Below are positions 1 through 7,405 of a stretch of DNA of 16,422 bases, in pieces. Each line of letters opens with the position of its first letter. The first letter of the stretch is position 1. Below the pieces are notes generated by a model. That model made no database searches. It was not told the DNA's origin and saw nothing but the letters and a program-made list of their open reading frames with translations. The stretch is taken from NCBI GenBank assembly GCA_028678885.1, contig JAJRCP010000068.1, positions 1 through 16,422 on the forward strand. The letters are read 5' to 3'. The stretch is from Methanomicrobiales archaeon. Lineage in GTDB: Archaea; Halobacteriota; Methanomicrobia; Methanomicrobiales; JACTUA01. A program made the position numbers and the translations under genes.

Positions 1-113
1 TCGCGTTCACCCTGATCGGCGCGATTTTGGTAATGCCCGCCATTCTCTCTCTCGTAGGTTCATTTGAAGAAAGGCGGCTTCATCAACGAGTCGCGAAGGA
101 ATCGCCAACCTGA
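1..113 (+). CDS. C-terminal end of an RND/MMPL-type membrane exporter (partial)
   Basis: The window opens inside a reading frame (codons begin at base 3) that gives 36 residues before TGA at 111-113. The first 20 residues are a hydrophobic helix with the pattern AFTLIGAILVMPAILSLVGS, followed by a charged tail. A last membrane helix containing a 'V-P-A-L/I' turn and a short basic cytosolic tail is typical of the end of HAE3/MMPL-type RND transporters, which are common in methanogens. Such proteins export lipids or hydrophobic compounds using the ion gradient. Only the tail is visible, so the family call rests on this helix and is moderate; another polytopic membrane protein is possible. The gene starts outside the window. 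Confidence 0.5.
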   Translation, partial: AFTLIGAILVMPAILSLVGSFEERRLHQRVAKESPT

Positions 114-169
114 GCTGCAATATTTCACCAATTCTCCTTTTAGAGAATTTCCAACGACAAAGGAAAAAA

Positions 170-349
170 TTGGTTGAATTGTCATTATACAAAAAAGTAC
201 GGCGGCTATTGTCCGAATGGTGGCAATTTAACACCAATGAGGATAACGGACAGGTCTTTCCTTTTCCCGAGTCTATCTCCTACGGATCATTCGAAGAAGA
301 ATCGGAAGAAGCAGATGCGAAGTTAGAAAAAGGGAGGGAACTGGAATGA
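170..349 (+). CDS. possible small acidic protein, TTG start (59 aa), unknown function
   Basis: An open frame runs from base 68 to TGA at 347-349 without any ATG. The best start is TTG at 170, which has AAAGGA six bases upstream. The product begins with a basic amphipathic stretch (YKKVRRLLSEWW) and ends with a strongly acidic tail (FEEESEEADAKLEKGRELE). It resembles no family I recognise. The frame looks protein-like upstream of the TTG as well (residues such as SPILLENFQRQRKK), so this may be the 3' remnant of a longer gene cut off at the junction with the exporter. It ends in an ATGA overlap with the next small ORF. Low confidence that it is expressed. Confidence 0.25.
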   Translation: MVELSLYKKVRRLLSEWWQFNTNEDNGQVFPFPESISYGSFEEESEEADAKLEKGRELE

Positions 350-489
350 TGCCTATCTATACATTCTCCCTGTGTCTCTTCTATCAGTCGTGCATTTCCC
401 ACATCTTTCGTCCGGCACATAATCCCGCCGCATTACAAGGACGGACTGGTTTGCGGTACTTCTTCACTCCTGAGAAACGAGGACGATAA
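346..489 (+). CDS. doubtful 47-aa ORF
   Basis: This ATG has a strong ribosome-binding sequence (GGAGGG at about 333-338, seven bases upstream) and overlaps the preceding stop as ATGA. The product is short, rich in Cys, His, Phe and Tyr, and has no recognisable domain. The ribosome-binding site and coupling are the only support; composition argues against a stable protein. It may be a decayed gene end. Confidence 0.13.
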   Translation: MMPIYTFSLCLFYQSCISHIFRPAHNPAALQGRTGLRYFFTPEKRGR

Positions 490-666
490 GATGGACTTTT
501 ATGTATCCGCGGTCTGAACAACCTTGCGGGCTGGTAATCCTTCGACAAGATGCGTCCTTACGATAAAAACTGCCTCCTCCAGGAAGAGAAGTTAGCAGTC
601 ACATTTTCGCCAGCCCTCCTCATGTATAGGTAAACTCCACCCCTCATCACCGGAAATCTTCCGTTC
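490..666. other. intergenic stretch without a recognised gene
   Basis: I see no ORF with a plausible start, no tRNA and no box C/D motif here. It lies downstream of the stop of the minus-strand DHPS-like gene, so it probably holds that gene's 3' end and termination region. No clear T-tract on the minus strand was found. Confidence 0.4.
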
Positions 667-2079
667 TCAGAATGGTCCGTCCTGCTCGTAGCTACGACTG
701 AATCTGAGTGCCAGCTCCGCTTTGAACAGCTCTGCACCAAGATAGGCAGCGTGATCGAGAAGGGAAACATCCCCGTTTGTGAGTATCGTATGGAAGACAT
801 CCACCCATCGTTTGCCTCGCACTCCTCGTCCGTTGACAACCGCTACAATCTCATCCCCCTCAAGTCCGATGCGAAAATTACCACGGGGATCGTAGCTGAT
901 CTCTAAAGGCATAGGGATTGCCCCTCTTATCTCCTTATATGAGAGAGGAGGCTCCCTTCGGCGCCGTTTTTCTTTAAGGATCAGTAAATCAATTCCCAGA
1001 TCTTTTGGATAGGGACGTCCTTCGGCGAGTACCATCATCTCGATCGCTCTCCGCATCTCCCCTATACAGCCCATCGTTTTATCGGAGTGCTCACTTGTAA
1101 AGATGATTGATGCCCCCAGTTCATGTGCAATACCGGCAAGCAGCGCATTCATCCCGATGGAGTCTGCATCAAACAGTTCCACCACATTTCCTGCCCCAAA
1201 AAAGAGGGGATAGGGAAGTGCGGTAAACCGCGAAAGAGAGCCGGTGAGCCCTGAACAAACCGGAAGGAGGACAGGGTCTATGATAAGACAGGAGATACCA
1301 GCCTCTTTTGCCGCGGCAACATTTTCCGAAAGTCCTTTCGCTCCAGGAAGAATCACCGCCGCACAACCATGTTCCGCGATCTCTCTTCCAACAGCAGGCA
1401 GGTTTCCTTCATCCAGACTGAGGATCAGGTCAGCTCGGAAGAATCCAGCCTTGATCAGGGCTGGTTCCATCGTATCGATGGCTAGAGGACGATCAATCTC
1501 TTCAATGGTTTTAAGGCAGCGACGTACGTCCTTGGGGGTGGCATCGAACCCGAACCCGAGATCCACGATGTCTGCACCCTGGCTGAAGAACCGTTCCACC
1601 TCTGAATACAAGTCATTTCGCCTATGCGCATCCATAATCTCGGCAATAACCTTCATACGGGAATTTCCACCAATTTTGAGACCCCTGATGATAAAATCAC
1701 ATTCCGCATCTTCTTCCCTTTGAACGAGAATGCGATATGCTTCCTGACGGCGGCGTGAAGCGAGGAAATCGTCCGCGGGAACAATCCGTGATAACTCGAT
1801 CGCTCCAATATGAGGCAGAATGAGAGGAAGATCTGCTGCATGGCGGGGACCACGGAAAATGGGGACTCCTGTTTCATTTTCTACCTCCAGAAATGAGGCA
1901 GAACACATCCCGGATACGATCACCAGATCGTACCATTCTTTCCTGAGGAGAGCACGGAGTTGATCAGGAGTGAGAAAAGAAGCAATGGATCCGGTGACCA
2001 CTACCTCGGCATCAAACCCTTCCGCCGCACGCTTGACCTGGTCTTTCGTCGCTTCACCGGTGGGAAGAAGGATACGCAT
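667..2079 (-). CDS. dihydropteroate synthase-like protein (archaeal DHPS-related family)
   Basis: This 470-residue protein matches the archaeal dihydropteroate synthase-related family (MJ0107-like, TIGR00284/DUF6513). Residues about 1-130 form an N-terminal domain that begins MRILLPTGEAT. From about 135 a DHPS-like TIM barrel follows: GGNSRMKVIAEI, then GADIVDLGFGFDATP (168-182), the counterpart of the DHPS pterin-site strand, and PLAIDTMEPA (198-207). In methanogens, DHPS relatives are thought to serve tetrahydromethanopterin synthesis rather than folate; the exact reaction of this family is, to my knowledge, not settled. The frame stays open to 2331, but ATG 2079 is preferred: it starts the conserved N-terminus and avoids overlapping the divergent PHP gene by 210 bases. 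It has a weak GTGAG ribosome-binding match. Confidence 0.85.
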   Translation of the reverse strand: MRILLPTGEATKDQVKRAAEGFDAEVVVTGSIASFLTPDQLRALLRKEWYDLVIVSGMCSASFLEVENETGVPIFRGPRHAADLPLILPHIGAIELSRIVPADDFLASRRRQEAYRILVQREEDAECDFIIRGLKIGGNSRMKVIAEIMDAHRRNDLYSEVERFFSQGADIVDLGFGFDATPKDVRRCLKTIEEIDRPLAIDTMEPALIKAGFFRADLILSLDEGNLPAVGREIAEHGCAAVILPGAKGLSENVAAAKEAGISCLIIDPVLLPVCSGLTGSLSRFTALPYPLFFGAGNVVELFDADSIGMNALLAGIAHELGASIIFTSEHSDKTMGCIGEMRRAIEMMVLAEGRPYPKDLGIDLLILKEKRRRREPPLSYKEIRGAIPMPLEISYDPRGNFRIGLEGDEIVAVVNGRGVRGKRWVDVFHTILTNGDVSLLDHAAYLGAELFKAELALRFSRSYEQDGPF

Positions 2080-2121
2080 ACGCTCACTTAATATCTGGTA
2101 GGTGAAAAAAGATCTGATCTC
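2080..2121. promoter_or_regulatory. 42-bp divergent start region between DHPS-like and PHP genes
   Basis: Only 42 bases separate the two divergent start codons. CTTAATATC (about 2086-2094) is a reasonable TATA element for the plus-strand PHP-truA pair, which would give a leader of only a few bases. No equally good box for the minus strand was found. Promoter elements of each gene must overlap the other's leader or coding start. Confidence 0.3.
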
Positions 2122-2787
2122 ATGCTCAAGTGCGACCTGCATGTCCATTCGACCTTCTCTCGCGACGGAGAGAGTCGGGTAGAGGATATTCTTCGGAGAG
2201 CCGAACAGGTTGGACTTGATGCGATTGCTATTACCGACCATGACACGGTGGAAGGGTCCCGATATGCGAGACAATGCACAAGCTCGGTTCTGGTGATCCC
2301 GGGCATCGAGGTCAGCACCCGTCAAGGTCATATCATTGTTCTGGGGATTGATATGTCGCTTCCCCCACGCAGAGATGTTATGGAGACGATCTCAAAAGCG
2401 AGAGAACTCGGGGGCCTTGTCATCCTCCCGCACCCGTATCATATGTGGAGGCACGGAGTCGCACGAAAGCTGAAGGGAAGTATCCGGGCGGTGGACGCGG
2501 TGGAGGCATTCAACAGCCGGTACATTGTTGGAACCGCCAACCGTAAGGCAGCCCTGATGGCACGCCGCTACCAGAAACCCTGTGTAGGGGGAAGTGATGC
2601 CCATCATGCCCGATTCGTCGGATTTGGGGTCACTTACATAGATGCAGAGCCGAGCGTAGCCTCCATTCTTTCTGCTATTCGTGAGGGAAAGACTTTTGCA
2701 GGCTGCCGGATGACACCACTCCGGACCTACACACGCCAGTCTCTCCGGAGCATCATTCGTCGTGTAAGACGGCGTGTCAGGTCATGA
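2122..2787 (+). CDS. PHP-domain metal-dependent phosphoesterase
   Basis: The 221-residue product has the metal-binding motifs of the PHP superfamily: DLHVHSTFS (H7, H9), ITDHDT (H40), GIEVST (E63), ILPHPY (H104) and GGSDAHH (D159, H161). PHP proteins of this compact kind hydrolyse phosphate esters or phosphodiesters (for example RNase AM/YciV-like nucleases, histidinol phosphatase and nucleotide 3',5'-bisphosphate phosphatases). The substrate cannot be assigned here. The C-terminus from about 205 is very basic (RSIIRRVRRRVRS), which would suit a nucleic acid ligand. It ends in an ATGA overlap with truA, so the two genes are translationally coupled; with an RNA-modifying partner an RNA-processing role is plausible but is inference. 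Confidence 0.88.
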   Translation: MLKCDLHVHSTFSRDGESRVEDILRRAEQVGLDAIAITDHDTVEGSRYARQCTSSVLVIPGIEVSTRQGHIIVLGIDMSLPPRRDVMETISKARELGGLVILPHPYHMWRHGVARKLKGSIRAVDAVEAFNSRYIVGTANRKAALMARRYQKPCVGGSDAHHARFVGFGVTYIDAEPSVASILSAIREGKTFAGCRMTPLRTYTRQSLRSIIRRVRRRVRS

Positions 2788-3602
2788 GACTCGCGTTCAC
2801 AATCGCCTATCTTGGAGATCACTTCTTCGGATCCCAGCAGCAGAATTCCAATCGGACGGTGGAGGGGGAGTTTATTGCCACCTGCAAACGCCTGAACCTG
2901 TTTGATGACTGGAGGGAGGCGAAATTCGCATTTGCGGGTAGGACCGATCGCGGGGTGCATGCTTTTGGTCAGGTTTGCTCATTTACGACAGATTTACCGC
3001 AGAGAGCGGTGGAGTGCCTGAATCTGCAGCTGCCAAGAGATTGCTGGTGTCGAGGTTATGCGGAGGTTGATGAGGATTTCCATCCACGTTACGCCGCTCG
3101 TTCACGGACGTATCGGTATTATCTGATCGAGCCTTCGTTAGATATTACACCGATGGCAGAAGCAGCTCGTTATTTTGAGGGAACTCACAATTTTTCCTCC
3201 ATCGCACGGACAGAGGGAAGGAATCCATTACGGACCCTCCATCGGGTACGGGTATGGAAAGAGGACCCCTTCATAATCATAGAAGTCCAGGGGGAGAGTT
3301 TTCTCTGGCATATGGTGAGGGGTATGACCACAGTCCTTCGCGAAGTCGGTGCGGGAACCGCGGATAGTGGGAAGGTTACAACCCTGCTCGAAAAAACAAT
3401 GAAAGATAGGGTGTCCCCTGCTCCTGCAGAGGGCTTGGTACTCTGGGAAGTGGACTGCGGGATCAGATTCATCCCTGTACCACTGGGAGAACGACATGAG
3501 GGATATCTCACCGTGGAGCAGAAGAAACATCAGCTGCAGGGGAAGATCATATCGCTTCTGCATTGTCACGATACGTTCTCCCCCACACCGCGAGCATCGT
3601 AA
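2784..3602 (+). CDS. truA: tRNA pseudouridine synthase TruA
   Basis: TruA converts uridines in the anticodon arm of tRNA (positions 38-40 in bacteria) to pseudouridine. The 272-residue protein carries the catalytic motif AGRTDRGVHA with the nucleophilic aspartate at D55, the N-terminal strand FTIAYLGDHFFGSQ, and the second-half motifs SRTYRYY and GESFLWHMVRGM. Length is normal for the archaeal family. The start ATG overlaps the PHP stop by four bases, and no better start exists upstream. A short TTTTT tract follows the stop. The last ~40 residues are poorly conserved in appearance but contain no disruption. Confidence 0.95.
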   Translation: MRLAFTIAYLGDHFFGSQQQNSNRTVEGEFIATCKRLNLFDDWREAKFAFAGRTDRGVHAFGQVCSFTTDLPQRAVECLNLQLPRDCWCRGYAEVDEDFHPRYAARSRTYRYYLIEPSLDITPMAEAARYFEGTHNFSSIARTEGRNPLRTLHRVRVWKEDPFIIIEVQGESFLWHMVRGMTTVLREVGAGTADSGKVTTLLEKTMKDRVSPAPAEGLVLWEVDCGIRFIPVPLGERHEGYLTVEQKKHQLQGKIISLLHCHDTFSPTPRAS

Positions 3603-3626
3603 AAAATGTTTGGTGCACCGTTATAC

Positions 3627-3631
3627 TTTTT
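3627..3631 (+). terminator. weak T-tract after truA
   Basis: TTTTT lies 24 bases after the truA stop. Archaeal termination often needs only short T-runs. There is no stable hairpin next to it. The rest of the 226-bp convergent gap to the kinase stop (3603-3828) holds nothing I recognise, apart from a tiny GGGGA-GA-TCCCC palindrome. Confidence 0.22.
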
Positions 3632-3828
3632 CATCTGACTGGCAGGATTTTCTGCAGTTGAATACGACTATAGATCCTCCATCATGTCATAATTGGGGCA
3701 GGGGAGATCCCCTTTATCCGCTTTGCATAAAGAGTTTCAGGTTCATCCTGTAATATTAGTCCTCCGCCATATCTCTTTCCTTAGCCTATCGATAATTGGA
3801 TTGTATCTTCCTTATTCACCACTGCCAT

Positions 3829-5079
3829 CTACAGAAAACGTCTTAAAGTGAATTTTATAGCCGCACCTGATTCAGGATGACCAGGAATAGCATCCTCTAT
3901 CCACACCCGACCTCCATATCGCTCAACCAAAACCCTCACGATATAGAGGCCCAATCCTTTTCCACTCTTTGAGGTGGAACCCCTCTGGAATTTCTGAAAG
4001 AGAACAGGTTTCAGGGCATCAGGTATACCTGGACCCGTATCCTGCACGGTTACCTCTACCTCCTCACCCTTCTCCTCTACTGCGATTGTGATGTCCGCAT
4101 CGGGACCACTGAATTTGAGGGAGTTTCCGATCAGGTTTAAAAATATCTCGGGGATTAATTCGTCCGCGGAAACTGCAACCGGGAGTCCATAATAGGTGAT
4201 ATGAGCATCGGAAAAATGGTGTATCGTATCTCTGATAACCGCATCCAGTTGTATCTCTTTTCTGGAGACCTTTTTCTCCCGAATCCTCCTGATTATCGAT
4301 ACCTGATGAATGATATCTGAGCTTTTGTTGATGGTATTTTCCAGTTTTTTCACTAGCTCTTTTTGTGTAGCCTCTAATGGATCAGAGAGGAGCTGGATAT
4401 ATCCTAGCGCGGTCTGATTGACATTGTTGATATCATGTGTGATGATATCGAGGTAAAAATTCGCCTCATCTTTCGCTTTCTGGGCCTGTTCGTGGTTAAT
4501 CTCTGCACGAGTCATGGCTGCAACAAGTTTGTCTTGGAGGACACCTTTGAAAAGAGCATTCCCAATCTCTTTTCCAATTGAAGTAATGATGCCCCGCTCG
4601 TACTTGGAAAACTGGTGCGGTTCTGTCCGTCCGATATACATCGCTCCGAGGACAACAGAGCCTGCAGAGAGGGGAATCACCGCAAGGGAGTGTATTCCTA
4701 AAAGGACAAGGATAGGGATTTTCCCTGGTTCAGAAATCGTTCCAGAACTGTCCTCGTAATATACCGGAACTGCTCTGGTGAAAACCTGTTCATGAGGGTA
4801 GAGATGAATATCCAAAACACGAGCTGCAGACAATTCCGGCACTTTTTCGGAGGGGATCCCGGCATGCCCTTTCAATTCGGCCTGCTTCGTCTGCAAGTTC
4901 AATAAAAAGATTGCCCCAGTGTCAAACCCCAGCATATCGATCGTCTTTCGGAGAAGGACATCAAAAACCCCATCGAGTTTATCGGCACGAGACACGATAC
5001 TGATAATCTCATTGATGACAGCAAGCTGATGATTCTGTGTCTTGATCGCTTTTTCTGCCTCCTTCAGGGCGGTAAGCAT
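3829..5079 (-). CDS. GAF-domain sensor histidine kinase, N-terminally truncated
   Basis: The 416-residue protein has a short coiled lead (1-25), a GAF domain (about 28-178), a DHp helix with the phospho-acceptor H215 in IITHDINNVNQ, and a HATPase domain: N-box NLIGNS (315-320), G1 box DTGPGIP (347-353), F-box FQKF, and G2 box GKGLGLYI (373-380). It should autophosphorylate and pass phosphate to a response regulator, none of which is encoded nearby. All catalytic boxes are intact. ATG 5079 is the only usable start, yet it sits in the middle of a HAMP domain and has no convincing ribosome-binding site. Methanogen kinases of this type normally begin with an extracellular sensor flanked by membrane helices; both are missing. 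It is either a newly soluble kinase or a recent pseudogene. Confidence 0.8.
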   Translation of the reverse strand: MLTALKEAEKAIKTQNHQLAVINEIISIVSRADKLDGVFDVLLRKTIDMLGFDTGAIFLLNLQTKQAELKGHAGIPSEKVPELSAARVLDIHLYPHEQVFTRAVPVYYEDSSGTISEPGKIPILVLLGIHSLAVIPLSAGSVVLGAMYIGRTEPHQFSKYERGIITSIGKEIGNALFKGVLQDKLVAAMTRAEINHEQAQKAKDEANFYLDIITHDINNVNQTALGYIQLLSDPLEATQKELVKKLENTINKSSDIIHQVSIIRRIREKKVSRKEIQLDAVIRDTIHHFSDAHITYYGLPVAVSADELIPEIFLNLIGNSLKFSGPDADITIAVEEKGEEVEVTVQDTGPGIPDALKPVLFQKFQRGSTSKSGKGLGLYIVRVLVERYGGRVWIEDAIPGHPESGAAIKFTLRRFL

Positions 5080-5229
5080 ACCATTGATCTCTTGAGCAAA
5101 TGATGCAATCTCATCATCACCTTCCTCGGGAATCTGTCTGTCCAGATTCCCACTCTTTCGGGCCGTAATAATTCCTCTGTTCAGTGTACCGAGGCATTCA
5201 TGAAATCGATACCACGAATGGGGATACTT
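5080..5229 (-). pseudogene. remnant HAMP-domain coding sequence upstream of the kinase start
   Basis: Reading the minus strand upstream of ATG 5079 in the same frame gives 50 more codons before an in-frame TAG (5230-5232). They encode ARKSGNLDRQIPEEGDDEIA and then SFAQEINGMLTALKEAEKA running into the kinase, which is the second half of a HAMP domain, a signal linker that normally follows a transmembrane helix. There is no ATG, GTG or TTG start in it, and upstream of the TAG no frame encodes a membrane helix. The original 5' part of the gene has therefore been lost. Confidence 0.6.
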
Positions 5230-5374
5230 CTATGGTTTTATATTGCGGATGCACGGCTATCTTCTTTTCTATTCTTGAAATGACGGATATTCGTGGGGAA
5301 TGATCAGATGTGCGATTACCTCACGCTTTGTCTCCGGGTGGTCTGATGGAAGATCTTATCGGGAGAATGCATAA

Positions 5375-5400
5375 CCCTCATCAGTGATTGTAACTGAGGG
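5375..5400 (+). promoter_or_regulatory. inverted repeat in the leader of the oxidoreductase operon
   Basis: CCCTCA (5375-5380) and TGAGGG (5395-5400) are perfect inverted arms; an inner CAGT/ACTG pair allows an alternative nested stem. The element ends 17 bases before the first ATG of the oxidoreductase operon and just upstream of its ribosome-binding site AGAAGG, so it could be an operator or a hairpin affecting translation. A TTTTATAT box at about 5236-5243 is the clearest TATA candidate and would give a leader of about 150 bases containing this repeat. The rest of 5230-5417 holds nothing else I recognise. Confidence 0.33.
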
Positions 5401-5417
5401 CTAAGAAGGCATCTCTA

Positions 5418-6302
5418 ATGACCGAGATCCCAAAGGAAGAGTTTATCCTGAAATGTACCTCTGCTTGTGCGGGGTGCAGTTCCTCACTCAGTCTCCGGTA
5501 TGTACTGAAAGCTGCAGGTCCGGAGACCGTCCTCGTCATACCTGCATGCTGTACCAGTGTTATCCAGGGCGTTTATCCCCGAACAGCATTGCGTGTTCCG
5601 GTATACAATATTGCATTTGCTGCTGCTGCAGCCTGTGCCTCCGGTATGAGTGCTTCATATCAGAAAAAGGGCATGAAAATGAACGTGATCGTGTATGCGG
5701 GGGATGGTGGAACGGTAGATATCGGGTTACAAGCACTCTCCGGTGCTTTTGAGCGTGAGACCCACTTTCTCCACATCTGTTATGATAACGAAGCGTATGG
5801 CAACACCGGAATGCAGCGATCGGGATCGACGCCTCTTGGTGCGATTACGAGTACTACCCCATCAGGAAAGATCCATCCGAAGAAGGATATTGATCAGATT
5901 GTGGAGGCGCATCGACCCCCGTACATGGCAACCGCATGCAGTGCATACCCCCTAGATCTTTTCCAGAAGGTTAAAACAGCCCTTTCCATCGAAGGATCAA
6001 AATTTATCCACCTCCTCTCTCCCTGCCCTCCGGGGTGGAGATATCCAACGGAAAAGAGTATCGAGGTAGGGAAGCTTGCCGTTAAAACTGGTGCGTGGAT
6101 TCTGTGGGAACGGGAACACGGATCTCTCCGTATCAGCGGTCCCTCTCGTGCGGCGATGAAAACGCCCCTTCCCTTAGAGGAATATCTGAAGATACAGGGA
6201 AGATTCCAAGCAATCACTCTCGAACAGGTGCAAGAACTCCAGCATTCGATCACCCGCACGATGGAACGAATCCGGTGCGAGTTGGAGAAGCCATGCACCT
6301 AA
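5418..6302 (+). CDS. 2-oxoacid:ferredoxin oxidoreductase, beta (TPP-binding) subunit, porB/vorB-like
   Basis: The beta subunit binds thiamine pyrophosphate and one 4Fe-4S cluster in enzymes that interconvert a 2-oxoacid plus CoA with acyl-CoA, CO2 and reduced ferredoxin. The 294-residue protein has cluster cysteines at C17 and C20 (CAGC), C44/C45 and C203 (SPCPPGW), and the TPP/Mg site GDGGT (95-99) with YDNEAYGNTGMQRS (122-135). Length fits the family. The usual GHRACAGCG segment reads CTSACAGCS here, a mild deviation. ATG 5418 has AGAAGG eight bases upstream. It overlaps the alpha gene by 10 bases. Pyruvate and branched-chain (VOR) enzymes share these motifs, so the substrate is not assigned. 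Confidence 0.9.
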   Translation: MTEIPKEEFILKCTSACAGCSSSLSLRYVLKAAGPETVLVIPACCTSVIQGVYPRTALRVPVYNIAFAAAAACASGMSASYQKKGMKMNVIVYAGDGGTVDIGLQALSGAFERETHFLHICYDNEAYGNTGMQRSGSTPLGAITSTTPSGKIHPKKDIDQIVEAHRPPYMATACSAYPLDLFQKVKTALSIEGSKFIHLLSPCPPGWRYPTEKSIEVGKLAVKTGAWILWEREHGSLRISGPSRAAMKTPLPLEEYLKIQGRFQAITLEQVQELQHSITRTMERIRCELEKPCT

Positions 6303-7405
6303 TTGCTACAGGGAACAAGGGAGTAGCTGAAGCAGTTCTTCAGGCGCAGCCGGATGTTGTGGCGGCTTATCCCATTACCCCTCAGACAGAGATCGTAGAA
6401 CAGATTGCTGCCTTTATTTCTGAGAAACGCCTTGATTGCCAGTACATCCCGGTGGAGAGTGAACACTCCGCGATGGCAGCCTGCATCGGGGCGAGCGCAA
6501 CAGGCGCCCGGACCTTCACTGCAACCAGCTCACACGGGCTGCTCTATATGCATGAAATGCTTCACTGGGCAGCCGGGGCAAGAGTGCCAGTCGTGATGGC
6601 TAACGTGAACCGGGCGCTGGGGCCCGGATGGAATGTATGGGCAGAACATACCGATGCATTCTCTCAGCGGGATACGGGTTGGCTTCAGGTCTTTGCGAGT
6701 ACAGTGCAGGAAGTATATGACACCATGCTCATGGCTTTTCGTATCGCGGAAGATGAAAAAGTTCTTCTCCCGATGATGGTGAACCTGGACGGATTTAGTC
6801 TGAGCCATACCATGCAACCGATGGAAAAGATAGAAACTGGAACATTCATCCCTCCCTTCTCCCTTCCGCATGCTATCGATACCTTGCATCCGGTTGCTTA
6901 TGGACCCTTGACCGGACCGGACGAGTACTTCCGGTTCCGTGCAGATATGGAACGATCAATGAGGAGCTCCCGATTGGTGATACGGGATACAGAAGCGGAG
7001 TTTGCCCGCTTATTCGGAAGAACCTACAGGGAAACTGAGGAGTATCAAGTAGAGGATGCCGATGTTCTTCTAGTTGCAATGGGAACCTTTGGAAAAGAGG
7101 CTGAAGTGGCCGTGGATAAGCTTAGGAAGGAGGGAATTAAGGCTGGATCGCTTCGGGTCCGCTGGTTCAGGCCGTTTCCCAGACTCGATCTGGCCGGAAG
7201 AGATATAGTGGTGATAGACCGGGGATACTCTTTCGGATTCGGAGGCGTTCTCAGCATGAGCATCCGGGCGACCAGCCGTGCGGAACCCTACAGTGTGATC
7301 GCCGGACTCGGGGGGCAGGAAGTCACTTACCATGATATGGCTGACTTTGTAAGGGATCGAAAACCAGGAAAGGAGTACTGGTTCGGAGTGAAAGACGATG
7401 TATGA
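6293..7405 (+). CDS. 2-oxoacid:ferredoxin oxidoreductase, alpha subunit, porA/vorA-like
   Basis: The 370-residue alpha subunit supplies the other half of the TPP active site. It has the family signatures AAYPITPQTEIVEQIA, YIPVESEHSAMAACIGASATGARTFTATSSHGL, NVNRALGPGW and QRDTGW, and a second domain with VRWFRPFP. The frame is open upstream, but ATG 6293, with GGAG about seven bases before it, starts exactly at the conserved MHLIATGNKGVAEA and is chosen. It overlaps beta by 10 and gamma by 8 bases, which implies tight co-translation. The motifs resemble both pyruvate and 2-ketoisovalerate enzymes. The beta-alpha-gamma-delta order differs from the gamma-delta-alpha-beta order I associate with methanogen pyruvate synthase operons, so a VOR-type or paralogous enzyme is favoured but unproven. 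Confidence 0.92.
   Translation: MHLIATGNKGVAEAVLQAQPDVVAAYPITPQTEIVEQIAAFISEKRLDCQYIPVESEHSAMAACIGASATGARTFTATSSHGLLYMHEMLHWAAGARVPVVMANVNRALGPGWNVWAEHTDAFSQRDTGWLQVFASTVQEVYDTMLMAFRIAEDEKVLLPMMVNLDGFSLSHTMQPMEKIETGTFIPPFSLPHAIDTLHPVAYGPLTGPDEYFRFRADMERSMRSSRLVIRDTEAEFARLFGRTYRETEEYQVEDADVLLVAMGTFGKEAEVAVDKLRKEGIKAGSLRVRWFRPFPRLDLAGRDIVVIDRGYSFGFGGVLSMSIRATSRAEPYSVIAGLGGQEVTYHDMADFVRDRKPGKEYWFGVKDDV

Noticed and set aside
2080..2331. Longer N-terminus for the DHPS-like protein, starting at 2331.
   Set aside because: It would overlap the well-supported PHP gene on the other strand by 210 bases and adds residues with no family resemblance.
4439..4445. GTGATGA, a possible box C on the plus strand.
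   Set aside because: No CTGA box follows at a suitable distance, there is no closing stem, and the site lies inside the kinase coding region.
5105..5120. TCATCATCACC, reading as box C-like ATGATGA/GTGATGA on the minus strand.
   Set aside because: No D box lies downstream on the minus strand; the bases encode the conserved GDDE segment of the HAMP remnant.
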